A DNA stretch of 64,000 bases from Micromonospora sp. RHAY321 (GCF_023896955.1 NZ_JAMHIW010000005.1:62001-126000), one strand, 5' to 3'; counted from the first letter of the stretch, positions 33,550 through 42,941 are shown. The notes: generated from the sequence alone by a model not told the origin. Translations and numbers: made by a program.

Positions 33550-34785
33550 ATGTCAGCGACCTCGTCTGCCGGCGTTCCGCACCCGTACCTGCACCGCAGC
33601 GCCGGGCGCGCGTCGGTGCCCGGCCCCGACCGCGGCGCCTCCGGGCGCGCCCGTCCGACCGAGGCGCGTTGGTACCCGTCACCCGACGAGGAGCGGCCCC
33701 GGCCGAGCAGCCCGGACGGGCCGAAGGGCCCCGGTGGGCCCGGCGGCCCGGGTGGTGCCGGCGGGCCGGGCCGGCGCGGCCCACGGCCACGCTGGGGGCG
33801 GATCGGCCTGGTGGCCGGGGTCGCGGTGCTGGTGCTGGCCCTGCTCGGCGGCATCGGCGCCTGGATGTACGCCCGCAACCTGGACAACGACCTGGCGCGG
33901 ACCGACCCGTTCGCGCAGATCACCGGCGGCCGGCCGGCCAAGACCGTCGACGGCGCGCTGAACATCCTGCTGGTCGGCAGCGACTCCCGGGATCCGGACG
34001 CGCCGGTCGACACGAAGAGCCAGTGGCGGGCCGACACGATCATCGTGATGCACATTCCGTCCGACCATCAGGAGGCGTACCTGGTCTCCATCCCGCGTGA
34101 CCTCTACGTGCCGATCCCGGAGAGCGCCGGCGCGGAGTGTGGCTCCGGCCAGCGCGCGAAGATCAATGCCGCGTTCGCGTTCGGCGGGCTGCCGCTGGCG
34201 GTCCGCACCGTGGAGTGCTTCACCGACGTCCGCATCGACCACGTCATGGCGATCGACTTCGCCGGCTTCAAGCAGGTCACCGACGCGCTCGGCGGGGTCG
34301 ACCTGAAGGTGGAGCGGACGATCACCTCGATCCACAAGCCGTACCGCACGTTCACCAAGGGCACCAACCACATGGACGGCGCGGAGGCGCTGGACTGGAT
34401 CCGGCAGCGTAAGCAGTTCCCGGACGGCGACTTCGCGCGGATGCGGCACCAGCAGGAGTTCCTCCGGGCGCTGATGGACAAGGCGGCGAGCACCGGCACG
34501 CTGGCCAACCCGAAGAAGCTCAACGACTTCCTCCAGTCGGTGACGGCGGCGGCCACCGTCGACGAGGGCTTCTCGGTGACGGACATGGCACTGCAGTTCC
34601 GCAACCTGCGCGGGCAGAATCTCACCTTCGTGACCAGCCCGAACTCCGGCAGCGAGACGATCAACGGCGAGTCGGTGGTGGTCTCCGACCGGGAGAAGGC
34701 GCTCGCGATGTACCGGGCCATGTCGGCGGACACCATGGCGGACTGGGTCAAGGCCAACCCACCGAAGGGCACCGCCGGCGGCTGA
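33550..34785 (+). CDS. LytR-CpsA-Psr (LCP) family protein 1
   Basis: A 411-aa membrane-anchored phosphotransferase. A Gly/Pro-rich cytoplasmic tail (1-80) precedes one membrane helix (about 84-106) and an extracytoplasmic LCP domain (130-330). Key residues: NILLVGSDSRD, ADTIIVMHI, VSIPRDLYVPIP, KINAAFAFGG and a later DWIRQRKQFPDGDFARMRHQQEF with the conserved Arg/Gln pair. The enzyme attaches polyprenyl-linked glycopolymers to peptidoglycan. ATG 33550 lies 7 nt after TACCCT. It is the first of three tandem paralogues, each with its own leader. Confidence 0.95.
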   Translation: MSATSSAGVPHPYLHRSAGRASVPGPDRGASGRARPTEARWYPSPDEERPRPSSPDGPKGPGGPGGPGGAGGPGRRGPRPRWGRIGLVAGVAVLVLALLGGIGAWMYARNLDNDLARTDPFAQITGGRPAKTVDGALNILLVGSDSRDPDAPVDTKSQWRADTIIVMHIPSDHQEAYLVSIPRDLYVPIPESAGAECGSGQRAKINAAFAFGGLPLAVRTVECFTDVRIDHVMAIDFAGFKQVTDALGGVDLKVERTITSIHKPYRTFTKGTNHMDGAEALDWIRQRKQFPDGDFARMRHQQEFLRALMDKAASTGTLANPKKLNDFLQSVTAAATVDEGFSVTDMALQFRNLRGQNLTFVTSPNSGSETINGESVVVSDREKALAMYRAMSADTMADWVKANPPKGTAGG

Positions 34786-34991
34786 CCGAACCGGGCGGCT
34801 GGCCCCGGCGGCCCGGCCCGTGGCGACCGCACGGCCGCCGGACGGTCGACCGCCCGTTCGGGCCATCGAGTGGCGACGATCGACCGACCCTGGTGAAATT
34901 GGCGTCCGAATTGACCCGGGATGAACTCGCCAAGTCGAAATGATGTACGTACAGTGGGGCCGCCCCCTCCTGATCACGAGCTGGAGCACGC

Positions 34992-36251
34992 ATGCCGGTT
35001 CAGGCCAGCCGTCGCCCTTCCTCCGTCGGGTCCGCCGCGCCCAGCGGCCGGATCGCCGCGTCCATTCCCGTCCAGTCGCGCCCCACGGGCGGCGGACCGG
35101 GTGGTCGCCCGCCCGGCGACGGTGGCCGGTCCGGTGGCGGCGGTGGGGCGGCGAAGAAGCGGCCCCGGCGCAAGGATCCGCTCTGGGCGCGACTGACCGT
35201 GATCTTCGGTGCCGTGCTGATGCTCAGCAGCGGGGTGGCCATCGTCGGCAGCAAGGTGCTGATCGGCCAGGCGACCGGCGACATCGCGCAGCGCAACCTG
35301 CTGGGCGAGGCCGGCAAGTCCGACGCCGAGGGCGGGGCGAGCCTCGACGGCCCGATCGACATGCTGCTGCTCGGGGTGGACGCGCGTGAGCGCTGGGCCG
35401 CCGACGATGTCCGCTCGGACAGCATCATCATCCTGCACATCCCGGCTTCGCACGACCAGGCGTACCTGATCTCCATTCCCCGGGACACCGAGGCGCAGAT
35501 CCCGGCGTTCCCGAAGAGCGGCTTCGCGGGCGGCACCGACAAGATCAATGCCGCCTTCCAGGCGGGCGCTCGCAACGGCGGCGGCTGGGAGGGCGGCGCC
35601 CAACTGATGGCGCAGACCATCAAGCGGCTCACCGGGGTCAGCTTCGACGGCGCGGCGATCATCAACTTCGGCGGCTTCAAGAACGTCATCGACACCCTGG
35701 GCACGGTGCGGATCTGCGTCACCCAGGAGGTCAAGTCGCTGCACATGTCGTACGTCGACGGCAAGCCCATGTGGAACGCGGACGCCAAGAAGACCGGCAA
35801 GTCGATGACCCCGGTGGTGCACAAGAAGGGCTGCCAGGACATGGAGGGCTGGCAGGCGCTCGACTACTCCCGGCAGCGCAAGACCCTCCGCAACGGCGAC
35901 TACGACCGGCAGCAGAACCAGCAGCAGCTGATCAAGGCGATGGCCAAGAAGGCCACCGACGGCGGCATGCTCACCAACCCGGCAAAGCTCCAGCAGCTGA
36001 TCAAGGCGGCCGGCAAGGCGTTCGTCCTGGACACCGGCGGGGTGCCGATCGAGGACTTCATCTTCACCATGCGCGGGGTCACCGCGAACGAGCTGAGCAT
36101 GCTCAAGACCAACAACGGCACGTTCCACGGCAACGGCAACAACCGCGAGGCGTTGAGCGAAGAGACGATGGCCATGTTCCAGGCCGTCAAGCAGGACAAG
36201 CTCGCTGAGTTCGTCTTCAACCACCCCGAGGTGATCTCCGGCCGCAAGTGA
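34992..36251 (+). CDS. LytR-CpsA-Psr (LCP) family protein 2
   Basis: A 419-aa LCP protein. The low-complexity N-terminus (residues 1-65) ends in a basic run KKRPRRKD before the membrane helix (about 68-92). The LCP domain has IDMLLLGVDARERW, SDSIIILHI, ISIPRDTEAQIP, DKINAAFQAG, and the catalytic-region RQRKTLRNGDYDRQQNQQQL. Two cysteines in the C-terminal half (around 240 and 278) could pair. ATG 34992 has GGAGC-like sequence upstream. Like its neighbours it would ligate wall polymers; the polymer itself is unknown. Confidence 0.95.
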   Translation: MPVQASRRPSSVGSAAPSGRIAASIPVQSRPTGGGPGGRPPGDGGRSGGGGGAAKKRPRRKDPLWARLTVIFGAVLMLSSGVAIVGSKVLIGQATGDIAQRNLLGEAGKSDAEGGASLDGPIDMLLLGVDARERWAADDVRSDSIIILHIPASHDQAYLISIPRDTEAQIPAFPKSGFAGGTDKINAAFQAGARNGGGWEGGAQLMAQTIKRLTGVSFDGAAIINFGGFKNVIDTLGTVRICVTQEVKSLHMSYVDGKPMWNADAKKTGKSMTPVVHKKGCQDMEGWQALDYSRQRKTLRNGDYDRQQNQQQLIKAMAKKATDGGMLTNPAKLQQLIKAAGKAFVLDTGGVPIEDFIFTMRGVTANELSMLKTNNGTFHGNGNNREALSEETMAMFQAVKQDKLAEFVFNHPEVISGRK

Positions 36252-36353
36252 CGGCGGCCGCCGGCCGGAAGTCCCGGAAAGCCGGCGACCGTACCGTCAC
36301 CCTGCGTAGCCTGACGTGAGCGGGTTTCACGTATCGGCTGCGGGGAGGCGGTC

Positions 36354-37400
36354 ACGTCCAGGTGGGGGCGGAACGCAGCGGGCCGGGCCGGCGAGGCCCG
36401 ATCCGCCCGCTCGCGCCGCACCCGCTGGTCACGGATCCTGCTCGGCATCGGCCTGACCCTCGTCCTGCTGGCCGGCCTCACGCTGATCGGGCTCAAGACC
36501 CTCAGCCACCGGTACGAGCGCACGGTCGCCAGGGAACAACTGCTCGACCCCGACGCCCGCACAGACCGGACCGACCTCGACGGAGCGCTCAACTACCTGC
36601 TGGTCGGCTCCGACCGGCGGCCGGGCGACACCGGGCCGGACCAGCGCTCCGACACCATCCTCATCGTGCACGTGCCCGCCGGGCGACACGAGGCGTACCT
36701 GGTGTCCATCCCGCGTGACCTGCTGGTCGCCATCCCGCCCGCGAACGGGTTCGGCGGCGGCCAGGACAAGATCAATGCGGCGTACGAGCACGGCGGCGGT
36801 GGGCAGGCCGGCGTCCAACTGCTCTCCGCCACCCTGAACCGGCTCACCGGCATCCGGTTCGACGGCGCCGCGCTGATCGACTTCTCCGGCTTCCGGAAGG
36901 TGATCGACCTGCTCGGTGGGGTGCAGATGTGCGTCGACTCCGAGGTCCGCTCGATCCACACCAACCGGGTCTTCCCCACCGGCTGTCAGCAGATGAACGG
37001 CGCGCAGGCGCTGGACTACGTGCGGCAGCGCTACAACCTCCCCGGCGGCGACTACGACCGGCAGCACCACCAGCAGCAACTGCTCCGGGCGATGCTGGAC
37101 AGCGCCGGCCGGGCGGACCTGCGCAGCGATCCGGTCAAGCTGGACCGGGTGCTGCGGGCGGTCGGCAGCTCGTTGACCGTCGACACCAACGGCGTACCCC
37201 TGGAGGACCTGCTCCTCGCGCTGCGCGCGCTGCCGCCCGACGGGATGCGCGGCGTCCAGGTGCCGTCGTCCCCGCAGACCATCGACGAGGTCTCGTACGT
37301 GGTGCTCGACAACGGCGGCAACGGGCTCTTCGAGGCCGTACGCGGCACCCGCATGCCCGCGTGGGCTCAGGGCAACCCGCAGTGGGTGACCCGGTTGTGA
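36354..37400 (+). CDS. LytR-CpsA-Psr (LCP) family protein 3, start codon not canonical
   Basis: About 348 aa in this reading. An Arg-rich N-terminus, one membrane helix (ILLGIGLTLVLLAGLTLIGL) and the LCP domain with YLLVGSDRRPGD, SDTILIVHV, VSIPRDLLVAIP, KINAAYEHGG and RQRYNLPGGDYDRQHHQQQL are all in one open frame. No ATG, GTG or TTG exists in that frame between an upstream TGA (36312) and the membrane helix; the first GTG is at 36666, inside the domain. GGGGAGG (36342-36348) sits five bases before ACG 36354, so ACG is used here provisionally. A sequencing error or a GTG-to-GTC change at 36351 is possible. Confidence 0.88.
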   Translation, partial: TSRWGRNAAGRAGEARSARSRRTRWSRILLGIGLTLVLLAGLTLIGLKTLSHRYERTVAREQLLDPDARTDRTDLDGALNYLLVGSDRRPGDTGPDQRSDTILIVHVPAGRHEAYLVSIPRDLLVAIPPANGFGGGQDKINAAYEHGGGGQAGVQLLSATLNRLTGIRFDGAALIDFSGFRKVIDLLGGVQMCVDSEVRSIHTNRVFPTGCQQMNGAQALDYVRQRYNLPGGDYDRQHHQQQLLRAMLDSAGRADLRSDPVKLDRVLRAVGSSLTVDTNGVPLEDLLLALRALPPDGMRGVQVPSSPQTIDEVSYVVLDNGGNGLFEAVRGTRMPAWAQGNPQWVTRL

Positions 37401-37458
37401 CGGGTCCGACGGCCGGGTCGGTGCCGATCCGGCCGACGAGGATCTAGTGTTGCTTCCT

Positions 37459-37794
37459 GTGTTCGGACCCCAGGTTCCCACCGTGCCCGTGACCGAGATC
37501 GCCGACGACACCTACCTGCTCGACGTGCGGGAGGACGACGAGTGGGCGGCCGGCCACGCTCCCGCCGCCCACCACCTGCCGATGATGGAGCTTCCGGCGC
37601 GTCTGGCCGAGGTGCCCACCGACCGGGACGTGGCGGTCATCTGCCGCTCCGGGGGGCGCTCCGCCCAGGTCGTCGCCTACCTGGTCAACAACGGCTGGGA
37701 GCAGGTGCGTAACGCCGACGGCGGAATGCGCCAGTGGGCCGCCGTCGGGCGCCCGGTGGTGGACTCGAACGGACAACCCGGTCAGGTCATCTGA
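37459..37794 (+). CDS. Rhodanese-like domain protein
   Basis: A 111-aa single rhodanese domain. LLDVREDDEWAAGHAPAAHHLP is the CH2A-like strand and helix. The active-site loop VICRSGGRSAQ carries the catalytic cysteine (about C62). It may act in sulfur transfer or redox signalling. GTG 37459 is chosen because TAGTGT, a -10-like hexamer, ends 8 bases upstream; the earlier in-frame GTG 37447 overlaps that hexamer. It lies immediately upstream of the GDPD gene. Confidence 0.9.
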   Translation: MFGPQVPTVPVTEIADDTYLLDVREDDEWAAGHAPAAHHLPMMELPARLAEVPTDRDVAVICRSGGRSAQVVAYLVNNGWEQVRNADGGMRQWAAVGRPVVDSNGQPGQVI

Positions 37795-37804
37795 GGCGGG
37801 CGGG

Positions 37805-38593
37805 ATGGGTGGCCCTCTGGTTTTCGCGCACCGCGGCGCCTCGTACGACCTTCCGGAACACACCCTCGCCGCCTACCTCCGCGCCCTCGACGAGGGCGCG
37901 GACGGCCTGGAGTGCGACGTCCGGCTGACCCGGGACGGGCATCTGGTCTGCGTCCACGACCGGCGGCTGGACCGCACCAGCAACGGTCGTGGGCTGGTCA
38001 GCGCACGTACCCTCGCCGAGCTGGAGTTGCTGGACTTCGGCTCGTGGCATCCGGGCAGCGCGCCGACCGGTGACCTGCCGCCGGACGAGTCGCACACCCG
38101 GCTGCTGACCCTCGCCCGACTGCTGGACGCGGTGCTGGCCGCCGGCCGGCCGGTCCGGCTGCTGGTGGAGACGAAGCACCCGTCGCGTTACGGCTCGAAC
38201 GTGGAACGGCGACTGATCGAGCTGCTGCGCCGGTACGGGCTGGCCGATCCTGCGCCGGACGACCCGGTCCAGGTCACCGTCATGTCGTTCTCCCCGCTGG
38301 CCGTGCGGCGCGTCCGTGAGCTTGCTCCGACGCTGCCCACGGTGCTGTTGCTGGAGGTGCTGCCGCGCTGGCTGCGGCTGGGCCGGCTGCCGTTCGGCGC
38401 CCGCGTCGCCGGGCCGGGCATCGGCCTGGTCCGGGCCCGTCCGCAACTGCTGCCCGCGTTGCGTGCGGCCGGCAACCAGGTGTACGTCTGGACGGTCAAC
38501 GAGCCGGCCGACCTGGAGCTGGTGCTCGCCGCCGGGGTGGACGGGATCATCACCGATCGACCGGCGCAGACCCTGGCCCGGCTGGACCGCTGA
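37805..38593 (+). CDS. Glycerophosphodiester phosphodiesterase
   Basis: A 262-aa GDPD-family protein. The catalytic AHRGAS is at residues 8-13, the metal ligands are in LECDVRLTRDGHLVCVHD, and ETKHP and WTVN later line the TIM barrel. With no signal peptide it is cytoplasmic, like UgpQ, and converts glycerophosphodiesters to glycerol-3-phosphate and an alcohol. ATG 37805 follows the rhodanese stop by 10 bp. Confidence 0.95.
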   Translation: MGGPLVFAHRGASYDLPEHTLAAYLRALDEGADGLECDVRLTRDGHLVCVHDRRLDRTSNGRGLVSARTLAELELLDFGSWHPGSAPTGDLPPDESHTRLLTLARLLDAVLAAGRPVRLLVETKHPSRYGSNVERRLIELLRRYGLADPAPDDPVQVTVMSFSPLAVRRVRELAPTLPTVLLLEVLPRWLRLGRLPFGARVAGPGIGLVRARPQLLPALRAAGNQVYVWTVNEPADLELVLAAGVDGIITDRPAQTLARLDR

Positions 38594-38648
38594 CGCCGCC
38601 GGCCGGGTGGGGGTGCCGAAACCCGGGTCGGCGGGGCAGACTCGGCAC

Positions 38649-40103
38649 ATGCCGGAGCGTATCGATTTCCCCGCTCTCATCGCCGGCCACACCATCGTGA
38701 TCGAGATGATCAACTCTGGGGACGCCGGCCTGCCGGTCCTCACCCAGCTGCTCCGTGTGGCCCAGCCGGCGCTCGGCGCGGCCGGCATGGCGTTCGCCGA
38801 GTTCGGCCCGACCGGTGGCCGGGTGATCGCCGCGACCGGCGCGGCCGAGTGGACCCTCGGCCGCCCGCTGCCCGCCGACGATCCGGACACCGTCTGTCTG
38901 CTCTCCGGCCCCCGGACCCGCCAGGCCAGGGTCGACCACCTCAACGGCAATCTCGCCGGCGAGCTTGCCGGCAGCGGCCTGCGCCGGATGGTGGTGTCCC
39001 GCGCGGAGATCGGCGGCCACACCGTCGGCAGCCTGCACGCGTTCTATCCCGCGGACGACGAGCCCAGCGCCGAGCAGCACGGTGTGGTGGCCTACCTGGC
39101 GGCCTGCGTCGGGCACATGTACGGCGACCAGAGCGGGCTGCCGGTGCACGGTGACGGGCCGGTGGTGGCGGCGCTCGCCGACGGGCTGGCCGTGGTCGAC
39201 CGGGACGGGCACGTCCGGCTCTGGAACCCCGCGGCCGCCCACGTGACCGGTCGGGCGGCCGAGCAGGCGCTGAGCCGCCCGCTGCCGTTCCCGCTGCCGC
39301 CCTCGGGTCAGGTCCGCGACCACCGGCTGCCGGACGGGCGCTGGCTGCGGATCACCTCCGGCGACCTGCCCGGCCCGGGCACGCTGCGCGTGGTCACCTT
39401 CCGCGACATCACCGACCAGCAGCGCCGTGACCACGACCGGGAGCTGTTCGTCGCGGTGACCAGCCACGAGCTGCGCACGCCCGTCACCGTGATCAAGGGG
39501 TACGCCGACACCCTCACCGACCACTGGGAGTCGTTGACCGAGACCGACCGCCGGCAGGCCGCCCGGGTGATCGGGCAACGCGCCAACGAACTGGCCCGGC
39601 TGGTCGACCGGCTGCTCTCCTCAGCCGCCGAGGCGGGGCCGGGGGACGACCCGCCCACCCCGTTCGACCTTGGCGAGGCGCTGCGCTCCGCGGTCGTCGA
39701 CCTGCCGGCGGAGCTGCGCCGACGGCTGGTGCTCCGCCTACCGGCCGACCTGCCCAAGGCGCTCGGCCACCGGCCCAGCCTGGCCACCGTTCTCACCGAG
39801 CTGGCAACGAACGCCGGCAAGTACTCGGCGCCCGACTCAGCGATCGAGATCACCGCGGCGGTCGACGGTCAGCTGGTGGCGTTCCGCGTCAGCGACCGGG
39901 GCATCGGCATCCGCCCGGAGCACGTGGAGCGGGCGTTCGACCGGTTCTGGCAGGGCGAGTCGGGCGACCGGCGCGGCTACCCGGGCGCGGGGCTCGGCCT
40001 CTATCTCGTCCGCCGGATCGTTGAACAACAGAATGGATGGGTATCCCTACGTCCGAGGACCGGCGGCGGTACGGTCGCAGAGGTGCGGCTACCGCGCGGT
40101 TGA
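38649..40103 (+). CDS. GAF/PAS sensor histidine kinase
   Basis: A 484-aa soluble-looking kinase. Residues about 10-155 form a GAF-like domain, 165-255 a PAS domain (ADGLAVVDRDGHVRLWNPAA), then HisKA with TSHELRTPVTV (H273) and HATPase with ELATNAGKY (N box), DRGIGIR and YPGAGLGLYL. No membrane helix is evident. ATG 38649 follows CAGACT by 6 nt, so the message may be leaderless. A stand-alone HATPase protein is encoded just downstream; no response regulator is adjacent, so the partner lies elsewhere. Confidence 0.92.
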   Translation: MPERIDFPALIAGHTIVIEMINSGDAGLPVLTQLLRVAQPALGAAGMAFAEFGPTGGRVIAATGAAEWTLGRPLPADDPDTVCLLSGPRTRQARVDHLNGNLAGELAGSGLRRMVVSRAEIGGHTVGSLHAFYPADDEPSAEQHGVVAYLAACVGHMYGDQSGLPVHGDGPVVAALADGLAVVDRDGHVRLWNPAAAHVTGRAAEQALSRPLPFPLPPSGQVRDHRLPDGRWLRITSGDLPGPGTLRVVTFRDITDQQRRDHDRELFVAVTSHELRTPVTVIKGYADTLTDHWESLTETDRRQAARVIGQRANELARLVDRLLSSAAEAGPGDDPPTPFDLGEALRSAVVDLPAELRRRLVLRLPADLPKALGHRPSLATVLTELATNAGKYSAPDSAIEITAAVDGQLVAFRVSDRGIGIRPEHVERAFDRFWQGESGDRRGYPGAGLGLYLVRRIVEQQNGWVSLRPRTGGGTVAEVRLPRG

Positions 40104-40131
40104 CCGGCGGCGGCGCGACGTGGAGGCGACG

Positions 40132-40587
40132 GTGGCAACGGCAGTGGTAGCGAGGGAACGGGCCTGGTGCGTGGTTGTCCCGCACCACCCCGCCGGGGCA
40201 CGGCTGGCCCGGCACCGGCTCGCCGGTGACCTGGCGGACGTCGTACCACCGACGCTCCTCGCGGACCTGATCGCGGTGCTCGCCGAGCTGGTGGGCAACG
40301 CGGTGCGACACGCCCGGCCGCTGCCCGGTGGCGTGGTCCGGGTGGCCTGGCGGTTGCGGCCCTCGGCCGACGGCCCGCGGATCCAGCTGCGGGTGACCGA
40401 CGGTGGCGCGGGCACCGGTCCACGGCTCCGGACGGTCGACCCCGACGCGGCGGACGGGCGGGGGCTGCACATCGTGGCCGGTCTGGCCACGCGGTGGGGC
40501 GTCGAGCGGGACGGTCTGGGCCAGCGCGTCTGGGCGGAGTTCGACCCGGCCCCCACGACCCGGCCCGACCTGGTGCCGACGGGCTGA
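40132..40587 (+). CDS. RsbW-like ATP-binding protein (GHKL)
   Basis: A 151-aa protein that is essentially an isolated HATPase_c domain. ELVGNAVRHARP is the N box, VTDGGAG the G1 region, and DGRGLHIVAGLATRWG the G2 region. Such proteins are often anti-sigma factor kinases of the RsbW/SpoIIAB type, but no matching sigma factor or anti-anti-sigma gene is adjacent. GTG 40132 has GGAGG five bases upstream. It starts 28 bp after the kinase stop, so it may be co-transcribed with it. Confidence 0.88.
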   Translation: MATAVVARERAWCVVVPHHPAGARLARHRLAGDLADVVPPTLLADLIAVLAELVGNAVRHARPLPGGVVRVAWRLRPSADGPRIQLRVTDGGAGTGPRLRTVDPDAADGRGLHIVAGLATRWGVERDGLGQRVWAEFDPAPTTRPDLVPTG

Positions 40588-40648
40588 GCGACGGCTCGGG
40601 GCGGGTCCCGCCCACGACGAGCCGGTCGGGCCTCTAGGCTGTGACGCC

Positions 40649-41536
40649 GTGAGCAAGCGTCGAAAGAGCCAGCGCACCGCCGCCGACACCGCCCCGCGCA
40701 GGGACAAGGTGCGGGACATCTTCGTGCCGCGACCGTTCGAGGGGCTGATCGACGAGCCCGAGTGGATCGCGCTACGCGAGCTGGTCCCCGCCGCCTCCGC
40801 GCCGCTGCGGCTCGCACCCGCCCTGGTCGAGGAATTCGGTGACCGGCCGGCCACGCTGGCCACGGTGCTGCCGATGGCCGCGCCGGCGATGACCAAGCCC
40901 GACGGCCGGGTGCTCATCGGTCTGCAACGCCACCAGCAGTCCGGCGACGTCTCCCGGGACCTGGCCGAGGCGCTGCTCTGCGCGCTGCGGACCGAGCCGG
41001 GCGACCAGGTGGCCGTGCCGCCGCTGCCCGGCCCCGGTCCCCGCCTGCAGGACATCCTCGTGGACGGTCCGTTGGAGATCACCATGCACGACGGGTTCGA
41101 GTTCTGGCTCGACCCCGGCGCCACGGACGACCCGACCGTGCAGGCGTCGCTGGAGCGGGCCAACGCGGCCATCTACCCGACGGTGCGGCTGACCGCTGCG
41201 AAGGCCGCGTACTGGTGCCAGGTCCCGGAGAAGGCGCACGTGCGTTTGGTGCTGCCCGACGACGAGGACGCCGCCCTGGACGCGCTGGCCCGGCTCGGCG
41301 CGGCCGGCACGCTGCCGCTCGGCGAGCAGACCCGGTTCGCCGGGATGTTCCGTGCGCACGGCCGACTGGCGCCGGTCTGGGACCTGCCGGAGGAGACCCC
41401 GGCGACCGACTGGGAGGACCCGGTGGCGCAGTTCGCCAAGCGGTACGCCGAGGCGCTCGCCACCACCGGCCCGCTGGACGCCGCCGGCCGCCGCGCCCGG
41501 CAGGGTCTGCTCGGCCGCCAGCTCACCCTGCGCTGA
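40649..41536 (+). CDS. DUF5926-like conserved actinobacterial protein
   Basis: A 295-aa protein. The basic start SKRRKSQRTAADTAPRRDKVRDIFVPRPFEGL, the WIALRELVPAASAPL segment and the C-terminal DWEDPVAQFAKRYAEAL match the uncharacterised actinobacterial family I know as DUF5926. GTG 40649 is preceded at 8 nt by TAGGCT, so a leaderless transcript is likely. No catalytic motif is apparent. It converges on arcA over a strong hairpin. Confidence 0.75.
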   Translation: MSKRRKSQRTAADTAPRRDKVRDIFVPRPFEGLIDEPEWIALRELVPAASAPLRLAPALVEEFGDRPATLATVLPMAAPAMTKPDGRVLIGLQRHQQSGDVSRDLAEALLCALRTEPGDQVAVPPLPGPGPRLQDILVDGPLEITMHDGFEFWLDPGATDDPTVQASLERANAAIYPTVRLTAAKAAYWCQVPEKAHVRLVLPDDEDAALDALARLGAAGTLPLGEQTRFAGMFRAHGRLAPVWDLPEETPATDWEDPVAQFAKRYAEALATTGPLDAAGRRARQGLLGRQLTLR

Positions 41537-41548
41537 GCCGGGACGGCC

Positions 41549-41575
41549 GCCGGTCCGGCCTGAAACCGGACCGGC
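41549..41575. terminator. Hairpin between DUF5926 gene and arcA
   Basis: 10-bp perfect stem GCCGGTCCGG / CCGGACCGGC with loop CCTGAAA, in the gap between convergent stops. Confidence 0.75.
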
Positions 41576-41602
41576 CGGCCACCGGCGCCCAGCGCGAACC
41601 GC

Positions 41603-42820
41603 TCAGCCGGCGACGGGCAGCGGGTCGCGGACGATCGGGCAGGACATGCAGCGCGGGCCGCCCCGCCCCGAGCCCAGCTCCGAGCCGGCGATCGGGATCA
41701 CCTCGATGCCGGCCCGCTCCAGTTGGGCGTTGGTCTCGGTGTTGCGCTCGTAGCCGACGCAGAGCCGGGGCGCCAGGGCCAGGGTGTTGTTGCCGTCGTC
41801 CCACTGCTCGCGTTCCGCGGTGACCGGGTCGAGCCCGGTGTCGATGACCCGGAGCTGGTCGAGGTCCATCGCGTCGGCGGCGGCCCGCAGGAACGGCGCC
41901 GGCCCGTCCACCCGCGGGTCCTCGCCGTCCGCCCCGGCGATGACCGTGTACGCGGAGAGCGTGCTGGCGATGTTCGGGTACATCAGCACGGCGTCCACGT
42001 CGACCATCGTGCAGACGGTGTCCAGGTGCATCGTGGCGCGCTCCTGGGCGATCGGCACCACCAGGATGGTGTGGGCGAGCCCGGCGGCGAAGACCTGCCG
42101 GCCGAGGCGTTCGGCGCCGGCCGGCGTGGTCCGCTCGCCGACCCCGACCGCCAGCACCCCGGGGGCGAGCAGCAGCACGTCCCCGCCCTCCAGGTGCTCC
42201 AGGTGCGGGCGGTAGACGAACTCGGTGCCGGCGAAGCGTGGATGGTGGCGGTAGATGGCGTCGGTCAGCGTGGTCTCCCGGCGGCGGGCCGGCATGGCCA
42301 GGCTGGTGACGCCGACCCGGTCGCCGATCCACAGCGACGAGTCCCGGGTGAACAACAGGTTGGGCAGCGGGTCGATGACGAAGTCGTGGCGGTCCATCAG
42401 GGTGTAGACCAGCCCGCCCGGCCGTTCCGAGCTGATCCGCAGTTCCTCGTGGGCCAGCCCGGCGGTGAGCACGTCGGCGAGCGCGGCCGGGTCCAGGTAG
42501 GAGAGGTGGTCGGCGACCCGGGCGCGCAGGGTGTCGCCGAGCCGGCGGGAGCGCAGCACCTGCTCGGTGAGTTCGGCCCGCGCGTCCGCGACGGCCAGGG
42601 TCTCGGCCAGCAGTGTGGCGAGGTAGAGCACCTCGACGCCGCGCTCGCGCAGCGCGGCGGCGAACGCGTCGTGCTCCTCCTGCGCGCGGCCGACCCAGGG
42701 GATCGCGTCGAACAGGAGGGAGTCGTTGTTGCGGGGGGTGAGCCGGGCCAGTTCCGGGCCGGGCCGGTGCAGCAGTACGGTGCCGAGCCGGCCGACTTCG
42801 CTGTCGACGTAGTGGGTCAC
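41603..42820 (-). CDS. arcA: Arginine deiminase
   Basis: A 405-aa amidinotransferase-superfamily enzyme that hydrolyses arginine to citrulline and ammonia. Motifs include [11 protein letters not shown] (substrate Asp), HLEGGDVL (catalytic-region His/Glu/Asp), MHLDTVCT and the catalytic cysteine near the C-terminus in [10 protein letters not shown] (C391). Start GTG 42820 ([11 protein letters not shown]) matches the family N-terminus, and reading on the minus strand TACGCT lies 6 nt upstream. The upstream frame to 42886 has no family similarity. There is no arcB or arcC beside it, so the pathway is not clustered. Confidence 0.95.
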   Translation of the reverse strand: MTHYVDSEVGRLGTVLLHRPGPELARLTPRNNDSLLFDAIPWVGRAQEEHDAFAAALRERGVEVLYLATLLAETLAVADARAELTEQVLRSRRLGDTLRARVADHLSYLDPAALADVLTAGLAHEELRISSERPGGLVYTLMDRHDFVIDPLPNLLFTRDSSLWIGDRVGVTSLAMPARRRETTLTDAIYRHHPRFAGTEFVYRPHLEHLEGGDVLLLAPGVLAVGVGERTTPAGAERLGRQVFAAGLAHTILVVPIAQERATMHLDTVCTMVDVDAVLMYPNIASTLSAYTVIAGADGEDPRVDGPAPFLRAAADAMDLDQLRVIDTGLDPVTAEREQWDDGNNTLALAPRLCVGYERNTETNAQLERAGIEVIPIAGSELGSGRGGPRCMSCPIVRDPLPVAG

Positions 42821-42862
42821 CCCCGCAGCGTAGGGCAGGGTTTGGCGGCATCCGAGAAAAGA

Positions 42863-42893
42863 ACTGTGGATGAATATGGCATTCATCCACAGT
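42863..42893. promoter_or_regulatory. Perfect 13-5-13 palindrome between arcA and the NERD-like gene
   Basis: Arms ACTGTGGATGAAT and ATTCATCCACAGT with spacer ATGGC. It lies 30 bases upstream of the arcA -10 and about 90 bp from the divergent NERD-like start. The A/T-rich core TGAAT...ATTCA recalls ARG boxes but the spacing differs by one base, so the regulator is unknown. Confidence 0.6.
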
Positions 42894-42910
42894 CACTCCG
42901 GCGTTCCGGC

Positions 42911-42941
42911 TTGCAGAACACCGGGAGTAGCAACGTAGGGT
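42911..42941 (+). promoter_or_regulatory. Possible promoter of the NERD-like gene
   Basis: TTGCAG (42911-42916) and TAGGGT (42936-42941) separated by 19 bp. The spacer is long, so this is a moderate match. Confidence 0.35.

Noticed and set aside
36324..36332. GTTTCACGT at 36324 as a second parS site
   Set aside because: Only one half-site matches; the following bases (ATCGGC) do not complete the palindrome.
36362..36718. An alternative frame from GTG 36362 as the LCP3 N-terminus
   Set aside because: Its translation is in the wrong frame relative to the LCP domain and lacks a membrane helix; using it would require a frameshift with no slippery site.
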